Shown here: positions 11,301 to 23,300 of the stretch, piece by piece
Layout of the letters: each line of letters opens with the position of its first letter
Numbering within the stretch: position 1 is the first letter of the stretch
Origin: Taxillus chinensis
Lineage: Eukaryota; Streptophyta; Magnoliopsida; Santalales; Loranthaceae
Direction: 5' to 3'
Assembly (NCBI GenBank): GCA_023512835.1
Contig: CM042089.1
Location: 19,968,438-20,032,437, forward strand
DNA: 64,000 nucleotides
Notes under the pieces: model-generated
What the model saw: only the letters and a program-made list of their open reading frames with translations
Database searches by the model: none
What the model was told of the DNA's origin: nothing
Translations under genes and position numbers: made by a program

Positions 11301-12985
11301 ATAGTTTGAGGCATTATCAGTTATCACTTGAACTACGAGGCATTTCAAGAACATCATTTAATAATTTAAATATAAGCATTGCATCTTTCACTATATCGCT
11401 GACATCAATAGAATGCAAGAAAACTGTCATAGGGATTATTCACAAGAATATTGATCAATTGCCTACCCCTCATATCTTTCCATCCATTTGATAATATAGA
11501 AACTCTGGTTTGTTCTCATGTCTTTTTCATATCATGTATCATTTTTTTAGTGTTCTCTTCCTCTTTTAAAATGTTTGTCTTCAATTCATAGCTAATGAGT
11601 ATTTTCAAACCAATTTCATATTGAGCAATGGCCCGACACTTGCTAACAAATAATGGGCTATCAACAACATTAAAAGCAATAACATTATCAAAGAAACATC
11701 GACCGATCTCTATACATACTTCATCACGTAATTCTTTTGCAGTAAATATTTTTTTGGTTTACTTTTACCTGTGTCATTAATTTGCTTAACATCATCTCCC
11801 ACAATTTTCAAAAATCTATCCATAGGTTTTTGTTCACTCTTTGAGTTACACCATCACTAGTTGATCTCATTGCAAATCTCCTATTTAATGTTGTGTTTTT
11901 ATCAATCATCTTCTCACTAATCATTTGATGCATTATTTTTAACTTTTCCGATTCCTCAAAATTTTTCTTCATTTTATCCCTAACTTCTGGTGTAAGTTTT
12001 ATATACGGAATAATATTTCTTCTTTTTCAGTCAAATGTTCTTTTAATCGAAATATTTTTTCATAATTTCTTTTTTATAAAAGATAAACGAATATACTTAT
12101 ATCCTTTCTTTTTATTCAATTTCATTTCATTTTTATATTTTCAAGTGAAATCTCTTCTTTCTTTGATTAACACGCTGGATGGAGTGGCAATGCTGCTACG
12201 ACGGCCAAACAATGACGAGGATGAGGACGCTGTTGCCTTGATTCTTCGATGCGAGGCGCATGGCGAGGCGATATAGGATGGCTTAAAATTAAGTTAGCGA
12301 GAGTCATGGGCGGCTCATCCCTAGTACAGGATGAGGTGCCAAAACAGCCCGCCTTTGGGTGCCTCACCTACATGAGGCAGCTGACAATTGGTACGGGATT
12401 TGGGGTGCTATCTCAATGCAATTTGATGCCGAGGCGGGCAAGGTGCCACCGCATTCCATTTTTTCGAAGCTTGGTTTAATGATTAATGTAAATACAACTC
12501 AGGAAACAGCATAGCTTTATGAAACAGAGAGAGGTGAGAATGGAGACAAATTACGTAAAAAAAAAAAATCATCTAGTCCCATGATTAAGGATGTTGAGAA
12601 ATTTGATATCCACTTTCAAGTTTATATTATTTGGTTTATCTAAAACTTCATTATATATTCTCCTTTTAGGACTTATATTTTGAATCATTAGGGCGGGGTC
12701 ATAGTTTATAAATTATTTAAAATTTTGATGACAGCTGTTTCTTGCTTTGCTTTATAGGTTCCAAGTGATGATGAAGATGACAACGACAGTGATAGTGAGG
12801 GTGATGGTGATGCAAGTATGGGGAATGATGCTTCATCAAACATGGCAGTAGATGCCCCACAAGAGGGCTCAAATGTTAATCCTGTTGCCATGCAGGTCGA
12901 TCATAAGAGGCCTGCTGCTTCAGCTGAAGCAGATGATGGATGGGTGGTTGTTGGTCCTAGGCGAAATAGGGGTCAAAGGAAATAG
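5355..12985 (+). CDS. TSR2: TSR2-like pre-rRNA-processing protein (4 exons)
   Basis: Exons by eye: 5355-5571, 8805-8896, 9164-9277, 12758-12985 (TAG 12983-12985). All phases agree and give 216 residues, a normal length for plant TSR2. TSR2 is the chaperone that delivers ribosomal protein eS26 to pre-40S particles and is needed for 20S pre-rRNA maturation. The family signature is visible: an N-terminal helical part with 'FEEGISLLLSQWSSLRMAVD' and 'EWGG' (residues about 26-50), then PLYLDELEDMLDEVM and a conserved 'IEDGSIEEVAEKLM' segment across the exon 2-3 junction, then an acidic Asp/Glu/Ser-rich linker (about 142-165) and the terminal WVVVGPRRNRGQ motif. Intron 1 (3.2 kb) and intron 3 (3.5 kb) are swollen by transposon remnants, while intron 2 is only 267 bp. 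The coding sequence looks intact. The start is the first ATG after the leader repeats and matches the expected family N-terminus. Confidence 0.9.
5823..8330 (+). mobile_element. Decayed RTE-clade non-LTR retrotransposon (LINE) in TSR2 intron 1
   Basis: Pieces of an endonuclease/reverse-transcriptase polyprotein can be read in order in the plus strand, interrupted by stops and frameshifts. Endonuclease: a 'VILDCKLVDEVVDLDRKCYR' segment near 5850, LVNVIGAYPPRIGLDDVVK near 5950, and an ILDFGVSYDLFLANN block near 6160. Reverse transcriptase: PLYKNKDDIKDCSNYK near 7145, QFGFMPLKSTMEAIHILKRL near 7280, then KKDLHMIFIDLKK. 3' domain: RMLRWM-like and NLLRWFGLLGRR near 8010. These blocks match the plant RTE arrangement as I recall it. 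The order is nearly complete, so it was a near full-length insertion in the sense orientation of the host gene, now dead. Outer ends are approximate; I could not define a target-site duplication. Confidence 0.8.
9604..12473 (-). mobile_element. Decayed hAT-superfamily DNA transposon (DUF659-type transposase) in TSR2 intron 3
   Basis: The minus strand encodes, with frameshifts and stops, a plant DUF659/hAT transposase in the expected order. Near 11870 is RRFAMRSTSDGVTQRVNK; near 11740-11600 AKELRDEVCIEIGRCFFDN and AFNVVDSPLFVSKCRAIAQY; near 11330-11170 VVQVITDNASNYKKARK, then a WWTSCAAHCVDLILE segment; near 11035-10860 RRDDNFWSAMSYALKTTKPL, then KVPGMKFIYEAMNVAKEEI; near 10300 a trace of the C-terminal dimerisation region. 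The ends support this: left terminus from 9604 (TAAGGTTCAAAAAT) and right terminus read inward from 12473 (CAAGCTTCGAAAAAAT) form imperfect terminal inverted repeats. They are flanked by 9596-9603 ATTTAATG and 12474-12481 GTTTAATG, a 7-of-8 target-site duplication of the length expected for hAT. GC-rich GAGGCG-type subterminal repeats lie near both ends. It is inactive. Confidence 0.8.
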
Positions 12986-13441
12986 GTTGAACTTAATAAT
13001 TTTTTGGCTCGGTGAGGTTTGAAAACTTTGAGTGTGAGATTTATAATTTTTTTGGAATTTAGACCCATTTTTGGTGTTCTAATTATTCTCAGTCATATGC
13101 TTGTTGTCGACCCTTATATATATGCCGAAGTGTAGTAGTCCTGGTAAGACGTTTGTAGTAACTTTTCGTATAAATAACCATTATTCAAAGAGTATGACTC
13201 TCCAACCCCCGTCAGTATAGGCTGCATGATTTGGTTTTGCACCCTTTAGCTTCGATGCAGGTAAATGTGCGTCCTTTTTGAGTCATAGCCTTTAAAGCTC
13301 TTTATTCTTTTTCCTCGGATGATAGATAAACCCCTTTTCCGATGCGTGATTTATATATCATATTCTTCCATTAATTCTGCGCCAACTTCTTCATAATTTC
13401 AAACCTTCCCTTCTTTTCTTTTCCACACCAAAGCCGCATCC
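12986..13441. promoter_or_regulatory. TSR2 3' region and GLOX promoter, with a TATA-like box at 13351-13358
   Basis: This 456-bp gap holds the downstream part of the TSR2-like gene and the promoter of the next gene. TTATATAT at 13351-13358 lies about 85 bp before the GLOX start codon and is a plausible TATA box, giving a short pyrimidine-rich leader (13405-13441). No other cis element could be supported. Confidence 0.5.
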
Positions 13442-15133
13442 ATGACCTCCTCCAATGCTCTCCTCTTCCTTGTGATCTTATCAACCATCATCACAGCGTC
13501 CCCTCTGCCCTACTCTCAGGCCCCATGGCAACCCTCCCAGAGCCTTGTCCTCCGAGGCGAGTGGCAGCTCCTCCGCGAGAGCGTTGGCATCTCTGCCATG
13601 CATATGCAGCTCCTACGTGACGACAAAGTTATCATCTTCGACCGCACAGATTTCGGCCTCTCTAACCTTTCCCTCCCCCACGGTCGCTGCCGGATGGATC
13701 CATTGGACGCTGTCCTCCCAGTGGATTGCACTGCTCACTCCGTTCTCTATGATATTGCCACTAACACCTTTCGCCCTCTCATGGTTCAAACCGACGTCTG
13801 GTGCTCCTCTGCAGCTATCACCCCCGACGGGACCCTCGTCCAAACCGGTGGGTACAATGATGGTGACCGTGTCATCCGAACGTTCACCCCATGTGACGAT
13901 GACCGGTGCGATTGGATAGAGTCGCCGGGCTACCTCTCGGTGCGTAGGTGGTATGCTACTAACCAAATACTACCAGACGGTCGGATCATCATAGTTGGCG
14001 GTCGGCAACAATTCAACTACGAGTTCTATCCATCAAACCTCAACGACGAAGCTACTGCAGTTCCCTTGGGCGTCCACACTCTCCAGTTTTTGAAAGACAC
14101 TTGGGACAGTAGCGAGAACAATTTATACCCCTTCCTGCACCTCCTACCTGATGGCAACTTGTTCATCTTCTCAAACAACCGCTCCATCTGCTTCGATTAC
14201 AACAAAAACACAGTGGTCCGAGAGTTCCCACCCATCCCCGGTGGAGAGCCTCGCAACTACCCGAGCTCAGGCTCGTCAGTTCTGCTCCCCTTGGACGAGA
14301 ACGGCGGCGGAGGCGTAGAGCCAGAGGCCGAGGTAATGGTCTGCGGCGGCGCGTCAAGCAAAGGGTACGCTAAAGCTCGGCGTGGTCGCTTCTTGCGGGC
14401 AGTTTCCACGTGCGGCCGCCTCAAGGTCACCGACAAGGACCCAAAATGGGTGGTGGAGAAGATGCCCATGGCCCGGGTGATGGGGGACATGCTGCTTCTG
14501 CCGAACGGGGAGGTCATTATAATCAACGGCGCTGGCCTGGGCACCGCTGGGTGGGAGTTCGGACGAAAGCCGATCATGCAGCCGATACTTTACCGGACGG
14601 AGAGCCGTCGATTCTGGCGGATGAGGGCGTCCTCGAGGCCGAGGATGTACCACTCCTCGGCAGTGTTGCTCTCTGACGGTCGCATCCTAGTGGGAGGCAA
14701 CAACCCACACATGTTCTACAACTTCACGGGCGTCAAGTATCCAACGGACCTCAGCTTGGAGGCCTACTCCCCACCGTACCTGTCGGACAAATACACCGTG
14801 GTCCGACCCAGGATTGAGGGTGGTGCTGTTAAGGTATTGGGGTACGGCCAGCCCTTTTCGGTCACCTTCGTGGTGCCGTCGTACGCATCAGCGGGAGCGG
14901 TGGCGGTGACAGTGGTGGCGCCGTCGTTCACGACGCATTCTTTGGGGATGAATCAGAGGTTGGTGAAGCTCAAGGTGACCAGGGTTGTAAGGATGGATGA
15001 CAATAGCTATGACGTGGCTGCCGTTGGGCCATCCAGTCAGGCGGTGGCGCCGCCGGGGTATTATCTGTTGTTCGTTGTGCATGCTGGTATACCAAGCTCT
15101 GGGACGTGGGTTAAACTCCAAATTTCAGATTAA
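13442..15133 (+). CDS. Aldehyde oxidase GLOX-type (glyoxal/galactose oxidase-like) copper radical oxidase
   Basis: An intronless 563-codon frame. Residues 1 to about 20-26 form a signal peptide (hydrophobic ALLFLVILSTIITAS), so the product is probably secreted to the cell wall. Plant GLOX proteins oxidise aldehydes to acids with release of hydrogen peroxide. The fold is a seven-bladed kelch-like propeller (N-terminal glyoxal oxidase domain, about 45-430) followed by a DUF1929 E-set domain (about 455-561). The active-site residues of the copper radical oxidase family appear present: Cys121 (VWCSS) and Tyr171 (RRWYATN) for the Cys-Tyr crosslink, Tyr403-His404 (RMYHSS) and His499 (TTHSLGMNQ) as copper ligands. 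Repeated DGxxxxxGG blade motifs are visible (near 129, 179 and 412). Length is normal for the plant family. The coding sequence is clearly more GC-rich than neighbouring genes. Exact substrate and paralogue cannot be told. Confidence 0.93.
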   Translation: MTSSNALLFLVILSTIITASPLPYSQAPWQPSQSLVLRGEWQLLRESVGISAMHMQLLRDDKVIIFDRTDFGLSNLSLPHGRCRMDPLDAVLPVDCTAHSVLYDIATNTFRPLMVQTDVWCSSAAITPDGTLVQTGGYNDGDRVIRTFTPCDDDRCDWIESPGYLSVRRWYATNQILPDGRIIIVGGRQQFNYEFYPSNLNDEATAVPLGVHTLQFLKDTWDSSENNLYPFLHLLPDGNLFIFSNNRSICFDYNKNTVVREFPPIPGGEPRNYPSSGSSVLLPLDENGGGGVEPEAEVMVCGGASSKGYAKARRGRFLRAVSTCGRLKVTDKDPKWVVEKMPMARVMGDMLLLPNGEVIIINGAGLGTAGWEFGRKPIMQPILYRTESRRFWRMRASSRPRMYHSSAVLLSDGRILVGGNNPHMFYNFTGVKYPTDLSLEAYSPPYLSDKYTVVRPRIEGGAVKVLGYGQPFSVTFVVPSYASAGAVAVTVVAPSFTTHSLGMNQRLVKLKVTRVVRMDDNSYDVAAVGPSSQAVAPPGYYLLFVVHAGIPSSGTWVKLQISD

Positions 15134-15141
15134 GAATTTTG

Positions 15142-15183
15142 ATAAATAATGTAGCGATTGTTCATAAATAATGTAGCGATTGT
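15142..15183. repeat. 22-bp tandem duplication just after the GLOX stop codon
   Basis: ATAAATAATGTAGCGATTGT occurs at 15142-15161 and again at 15164-15183, an exact 20-base match with a 22-bp period. It begins eight bases after the stop and would lie in the 3' UTR. Confidence 0.85.
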
Positions 15184-17361
15184 GTTTGTAATGTGGCGGT
15201 AAAATATAAATTGGCCTTTTTAAATTAAGTAGATCATATTTGTAAAACTGTTTTGTGACACTTGTTGAGTGTGAAACAAATATAATTTTGATGAACGAAT
15301 GATATACACTAACAATATGAATTTTATTTCAACTAGTTTATAATTTCCAAGTTTCTCAACTGCTAATAAAACGTGTTGTTAGTATGGGAGACATGGAACA
15401 TTACAAGATAAATTGAAATTTAAAAATAATATTACTTATGAAATTTATTCTTTTTCCTAGGACATGCAGATGGCGTAAAATAAATAAAGATTTTTGATCG
15501 GATGCTCATATGTGTTACAATTTGATGATTGGTATGGAAAAAAAATTAAAATAACATATGTGATTAATATGCCAACACGTTAAACGGATTAACTCATCTA
15601 GTCAAATATTGAAACTCAATTCTAAATGGTTGAAGAAAGAATAATATTTCATTGCTATGGAGATATGAGCCTGAAGTATTTATTTAACTGAGCATGCCAT
15701 TTTATGTCACATTATTAGTTTGTATTAGGCCAATCACTCGTTGCAAATATTTACCTCATCTATGAGTTTTGGTTGTACCGTACATGTCTCTATTTAACTC
15801 TCAAAATACTAAAATGGGTCTCCAAAGAAGACTTTAATTTATTTAGGTTTTGATTCACCATGTATTATTATGTACTTTAATAAACAATTTATTTATTGCA
15901 TGCTCAAAGTAGAATACGTTGAAGGCAATGTCACAATAGGTGAGAGGTTTAAAACTGGACATTAACAATTAAGATGAGGTAAAAAAATGTGCTCCAATTT
16001 TTATTGACTTTCCCTTTAAATTTCATAATATTGTAGCTATGCATTTTAATTTAACAAAACTACTATTTTATTTATTAGTTTTAAAATTTTGAATCATATT
16101 GTAATAGATTGTTGCAAACACTTCTACACACAAGCTAGATTCTTCCTTCACCGACCTAGTCAATGGTTGCCCAAAAAGAAGCTACACTAACCTAGTTGAT
16201 GGCCACGATCGACACTTTGTCTTTCCTTTTCTATTTTGTCTCATGTAGTCTTCAGAGGTTTCCTGATTTTTCCTGCATATACAACTTTTAGTCATATTTA
16301 AAAGCTAAAAGGTCTTTCTAAAGCCTCATATGAAGAATATAAACTCTTGTCTATAAATACAACTATTATGACCATTATTTAGAGACGGAAGTTTTGAAGG
16401 CACAAAGCTTATAACCCTTCCCAGAGGGGACAGCTACTGCTACCCTGCTTATTATATCTTTATTTGTAGTTTTATGTTATTCTTTATGGTGTAGTGTTTT
16501 GTAATTGACTAAACATTTTATCTTCTTTTATTTATTTTAAATATATTTTTCACTTGAATGATTCATACATGAGCTATATATGAATGTGTTTTTTTCCTAT
16601 CACGTTTAATTAATTTATGCTTAATGTGATTATGGTCAAATGATTTATTATTTATTATATAATTAATTCGTAATTATAATTAATGAATATTATGAAATTT
16701 ATATTTGTAGGAAACAAATCATTCTTTTTCAAATGCTTGTCATAATCATTCGGAATGAAAATATTCTAATTGAAATCAAGACGTCTTGATTCAATTGGAT
16801 TATAAAATCATGAATTTTTTATTTACTTTATTAAATAATAATAAATAATTAATTAAAATAAAATAATTAAATCGATTGCATCAAAATTATTTGCATCTTA
16901 AATAATTAAATTAATTAATTTTATTTTAATTATACAAATAAAATCTCTTTCAAATCTCTAATTTAAGTATTTTTAATAATAAGTTAATTAAATTTTATCG
17001 GTCCTGATGAAAACCTTAGAAGATAGATTAAGCACAGAAGGGGTAGCTAGACTTTGAATTAAAACTTTAACTTTGACGCAACTTCGACGGTCAAAGTTGC
17101 ATGTCAACATCAAAGTGAGCAAAAGTGGGTCAAAAGTTGCAGAGTTAAATTGGACTGCCAAAGTCAATGTATCATTACAGGGATGATTAGGCCATGGCTC
17201 ACGGGATGCAAAAGAACTTCCAACACATCATATGAACGCACAAGGCTATCAGGGAACCCAATGGAACATTGTTAGGGACCCAAAATTTGTTCGTCAATCT
17301 TCAAACCCATTTGTATCCACTGCTTTGGTTCGATTGTTCTTTGCTTCATCATTTTTCCACT
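15184..17361. other. Intergenic region between convergent GLOX and SEC-C genes
   Basis: AT-rich with no convincing frame. A segment around 16330-16500 has a TATAAATA-like box (near 16353) and an LTR-like feel, but no defined ends were found. A cluster of short AAAGTTGC/TCAAAGT repeats lies at about 17060-17165. Nothing else can be supported. Confidence 0.4.
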
Positions 17362-20300
17362 TTAAGCTCTTCGATCCTTTCCACAGCACCTGCATGATCA
17401 TAAATTAGAGAAGATTTTTTTTTTTTAAGTAAGAAAATTTATTAATATAAAAAAAACACACACAAATCGCTAAAACAGCATACAACATTAAGCTCAAAAA
17501 GAATATCCATGGACCAGAAAATCATAAGTTGAAAAGAATTTGTGGATTCAGAAAATCAAAAGTTTTACTACCGCGGGCACCATCTCCTAAAAGTTGAAAA
17601 ACCAAATCATAACAAATAGTTTCTCTATGGTAAAAATGTGGCAATTTAATTCATTTGCATTTATATTTCATATGGGGCGTTATTATACTTATCCTGAAAT
17701 AAATGCACCAGCAATAATATTATAGAGCTGAGGATTGAAAGTATATCATCTATTGCCTAAAAACTATTTAACTCCCCAAAAAACTAACGTAAATGGAAAA
17801 TTAATTCCCAGGAACAACAAAAAAGTAATATAAATTTCGGAAAAATAATGCAATGCCAATGATGCTTGCACTACTTCTATTGATTTATGTTAAGATTTCC
17901 GCCACATTCAAACAATATAATATAATATGATATAATATAACCCTAAAGTAAATTAGCACATTAAATTTGGTAAAGCAATTCCAATAGGCAGAGTGCCAAC
18001 TTCTGCAATGCAAAATTTAAAACTAACACCAATCAAAATGGGTCTTTCTTCATAATGTGGTTCAAGAGGACAGTGACTGTCAAATAATTATTACCAAAAC
18101 AGTATACAATATACATGTGAGCGATACTTGCAGTGTCATGATAACATGTTCCTTAATAAATGCCCTTTTATGAAAACAAACGCACTAAAAGTAGCCGCTA
18201 CAAGGATTTGAGCCATTGATTTGTCCATCACCAAAGTTAAACACATGTTGGTACCACTAGGCTAGACCATGAGGGGTAAATACTTGCCAAAAGCTGTTAA
18301 TTATCCAGCCCTTAAATCACATGGAAGTTAATTCTCAACATTAGTGATGTCTAGAATTATCATTTAACCTCATCAGTTATAAGCAGACTTATATTCTATT
18401 ATATCCGAGCTTGATTTATATTTTTTTTATTTAAAAATGATCAGATGGGCGAAAAGTGAAAAGTGAGGTCAATGGATGAACAATGAAAAGTCGATTACTG
18501 GGTGAACCTATCAGGTCAAGAGGATGAGTCAAAGAAATAGGTCCAACCATCAAGTCAATATGTCGGGTTATAATATCAATGGCATACTTGTGTACTGCCA
18601 AAGCAAGGGCATACTTTCGTGCCAACAAATCATAGGGGTCTTGGACAGCCATTGGAAAATCATAACACTTGTATGCTAACAAATCAGAGGGCTTTTGGAC
18701 TCTTATTTAAAAATCAGAGGACCCTTGTCCAAACTGTCATGCTGGCAGATCAGGGGACTCTTGGACTTCAATTTCAAAAGCAGAGCACTTAAAGGACTAT
18801 TAGAAGGCTTTAGGAAAACTCAGATGACTTTTGAAGTTTATTAGATCACTTTGAAGAAATATTAGATGACTTTGGGAATTATATGATGGGTTTGAAGTCC
18901 TTTGGAGCACTGTGAAACCATATCAGAGGACTTGGAAAGAAATTAGACGGCTTTGGAGAACCTCGAAGCACTTTGAATGCATATCAGAAGACAAGAAAAG
19001 GAGAAAAGGAGAGGAACAAGAAAAAGAAGAAAAGGGGGGAGCAACAACAGAAGGGAGACCAGAAGAAGAAGAAGAAGAAAAGAGAAGCAGAAAAGAAGAA
19101 AAAAAAAAAGAATAAGAGCACGTGAGGAAGAATAATAAGAGTAGATGGAGAGAAAGAAAGAATATTTGCAGAAAGAAAGCTTGAATACTCAACATTGACT
19201 TAATTTTATTTTTATATCCAGTCACCTTTATATCAATTACCAAGTATTGAGTCTTTCCTCTCTATGGTGGTATGTGTAGAGAACGTATTTGATAAGTCTT
19301 TAAAGTATTGTGTGTTTAAGCATATTGTTCTTGCAAGTATTTAAATCCATTTAAAGGTTTGTTTTAATCTGTTTAAGGGTCCAAGGAAGAGAAGGGTTAA
19401 TGATTGTATCCTAAATACTTGGACTAAAATAAATTATGGTAAGTGATTTATTGTCCTTTTGTTTTTCTATCAAATATTTTGCAAAAATACCTAAAAGATT
19501 TTACTTTCAAATTCTTGTCACAAACAACCCTAACGAGCCTAACCATTGGATTCTACATTTTGAATGTTTTTTTAAACCAAGTTTTGAAAGCCTAGCAAAA
19601 CCTAAAATAACTAAAATAGGTACCAAGTTTGAGCATTGTGAAAATATTAATCATTCTTTACGCATAGCCTTATTACTAAATTTAATTTCGACAATGTAAA
19701 TCATTTCTTTTTTTGTTACTATAAGTAGCAGATGTCCATCTGTGCCTTTTTTTTGCTTGGTAGCAATCTTAAAATTATTTCCTCTTAGTTTTTTAGAGTT
19801 TGAATTCACCCCGATAACATATTTCAAAAGCCAGCATTAAGCTCAAACGGAAAAAGATAATGACACATAGTATGGTGAACATGAAAATACAAAGAAAATA
19901 TGCCAACTCAAAAAATAAAGGATACTTCAAAAGACAGCGAAAGAAAGTACCTCTTATATTTCTTTTTGGAGCCACATGGGCACATGGCATTTCTACTTAA
20001 TTGGCCACTTTTAGCTAAGTTGGACCTGGCAAGATCCATTGGTGTTGAGCCCATCAGCTTTTGCATCTACCGGGATATCAAAAACCAATATAAGACACTT
20101 GCCAATAATCAGAATATCGAAAAAAAAAAGGCAGAGATGAAGATTAAATGAATTTAAATTAATTGAAAAAAGAACCTAACTTCCATAATGTAGCTCAAAC
20201 TTGTAAACTAATTGCATAGGTGGACTTAGAGCACCTTATTACTGGGACCTTATCTTGCGGTATATTTATTTGCAACTCTCATAATCTGATGACCAATTCA

Positions 20301-23300
20301 ACAAAATATAAACACATCTTCAGGTTTTACAAAGGATTTGTGCTACAAACAAAGGCTTCAAGCATCCAATGGTAGGCTATTCCATGCCAGAAAAAGACAA
20401 ATAACCAACTCCAAACATGGTTTAGGTAGGATTGGCAAAACACATGCTTTTGGTGAAAAATGATGCAAAAATATATACCCCAAAGTACAGATTGAGTAAA
20501 TCTTCATGAAGTGTCAGTGCTTGTTTGAACTGATTTTCAATTTTTAATAATAAAAGCAAACAATCACACACACCCAAAAACAAAAAACAGAACAGAACAT
20601 AAACAAGTCTAAGATGTTAACAAATTAAGATAACCTGTTTCATGCAGCAGCATGATAATACCTACTGGGGCATGTAAATCCATGTAAAAATATTGGTCCA
20701 AAGAAACTCCTACCACAGGCCACGAATCTAACAGTGGAATCTCCTAAACACAAAGTCGAAATTAAGAAAGCCAAGTTGAACTACAAGAAAAATTACCTCA
20801 GCCATGGTTGTTGGAATTGGCTTATTTTCTTCCTTTAACTTTTTTACTTTCTTTTCTGCTTGTTTAGCCCAAACAAACTTTGCTAGTACATTCTCAACAT
20901 CAGCTATAGTGCAACTACAATGCTTTGCTGCTTCTTGTTTTTGGCTTGCTTGAAGATTCTGTCGCCAATTGAAATCAAAATAAGAAAATTTTCTCAACTA
21001 CAAGTAAGAAAACATTAAAAATTGTAGTAAATATTAACAAATTATAAAAATCATCGAATTCAATCCCAACATTGAGTATCATTAAGTTCCCAACATTGAT
21101 TTTGAACTATACAAAATTCAATCCTGGAAATATATATATATATATAAGGCAAAATAAAAAAGAACTAGCTCAGCCTATGTGTAGTTTTATGAGTTTTTTA
21201 CATAATAAATGTTATTTTGTATTTTTTATATTTTAACAATAACTTGTTTATAAAAATATTATGATATTATAATAACTTGTTTGTAATTATTATATAATAT
21301 TAAAATATTTTATTAATATTTTTATAGAAATATATATTAAAATCAATAAAAAATAAATTTTAAAAATTAATATATATATATATACATAAACAATGCCAGA
21401 ATTTATATAGAAATTAATATTTATTTCCTCAAATTATTTTATACATTTACAATACATATTTACTTAAGAAAATTGTTTTAAATTTCTTAATACTAAGATA
21501 GAGTTTTATTATAATTACATCATTTATGAAATGTTATATTATTTTTTATATGACAAATCACTATAATATGTTTAATTTGTTGGGTTTTTTGTGACTTCGA
21601 TCACTCTTAAACACTTATATTATATCTGTAAAGAGAGTTGTTTTGTTTTGTCTTGATAAAGTTTTCTTTTGTTTAATAACATTTAAAATTTTTATTAAAT
21701 TTTTTAAGTTTTTACTACATTATTGTTATGTCTGTATCATCTTTTTATTAATTGTTTGGATTGTTTTGTGATATGCATTAATTGTTTTTAATTAGTTGAT
21801 ACTTTTTAATTGTTTGTAAATGAATTTTATTTAATTATAAAATATTTTAGGTAATTAAATGTTATTTTGCACTTTTTAAAATTTAGGGATTTGTTTGCTT
21901 TCTGTTCTTTATTGAACATTTTTTTTGAATAGTTTTTGGATTGTTTTGGCAATATGATTTTATTTATTTTTAATTAGGAAGCAATGATATTTCTTATCAA
22001 ATTATTTTATTAAGATGTTTTAGAAAATTAAAGTTGTTATATATAAATTCTTAATCTTCATTTTTTTTATTATTTTAGCTGGGTTTTTATTAAGATATTT
22101 ATAATGTTTTTATTTTTATTTTTAATTAGTTGTCCCTTTTTATTAAAAAAATAGTTTTGTTTGATTAATGTATTTTAAAAAATCAAAATTTCTTATACAT
22201 GGAACTCCAGCTTTTTATATAGTATGCGGATACTCCAATATATATTTTAGTAAATATAATTAACATACTTATTTTTCAATGGAAATCTAAAAGAACCAAA
22301 AAAAAAAAAAAACCTCTCCAGTAGGGTCAAGACCTCCAAGAAACCGAATAATCTCTTCCTGCTTCTTCATAACCTCTACAAGCGTAACTTCACTGCTTCT
22401 GCCTGCTACATATTCCTTTAAAGTCCCTGCTCTCCTTGCATACTTCATAGAATCAGCAAACTCTGAAATTAAATTTCAAAAACAGGAAAAAAAAAATCAT
22501 AAATGCGAAGCAAAATTGGTGAATACAAATCACAAAATAGGGACAGGACTGGGATCAAAAACAAAAAACAGATGGTTCATTTAGCAGCACTTGTGATAAT
22601 AAAATACATATATATAAAATTGACAAAACAATAAAAGAGCAATCAAGACCAAAGTGAGCGCGACTTACGAAGGAGAGTGAAGGAATCTGTGGTTGGTTGG
22701 GTTAAGCCCATTAGCTTTTTCATCTAAAAAATATCAAACACCAATTAGATGGCACGCTTTGCAATATTTATTGAATATAGAAAATGCAGAGTTGCAGACC
22801 AAAACATTTAAAGGGTTAAGCATTAAATTTATAACTAAAAGAGGAAAAAAAACATCCATATTGTAGCTAATGTCAATCATAGGATCAAAGCCAGGTAGTC
22901 TCAGTGGATATGTGCGACACGAGTTTCATGTGAACATAATGTCACTGAATTTTTAAAAAAAAATTATAGGACAATTGTTAGACCTTTTTTTTATATGAAA
23001 CAAAGTATTGAGCGAAGAAACAACATACAAAGAAATTAGTATAGTTGAAATGCAAATGTTAAGATTGATATGTGGTAAGGGTAGGATGGACAAAATTAGA
23101 AATGAGGTATTGTCGTTAAGATAGCTCCGATTGAACTTTGAAGAGAATCGTTTGCGTTGATTTCATCATCGAGAACATATGCCAATAGATGTAAATGTTA
23201 GGAATGTGGATAAGATTGATATTAAATAAGATAAAAATTTGAGGAAAAGATCATAAATAACTTGAATGAAAATAGTAACAAAGGATGTAAAATTTCTATA

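Noticed and set aside
13516..15121. Several 60-120 codon frames overlapping the GLOX gene on both strands
   Set aside because: They are shadows of a GC-rich gene. The 563-codon frame has catalytic residues and family motifs, and the others have none.
16060..16560. LTR-like segment with a TATAAATA box near 16353
   Set aside because: No credible TG..CA ends, no flanking duplication and no second copy could be found by eye.
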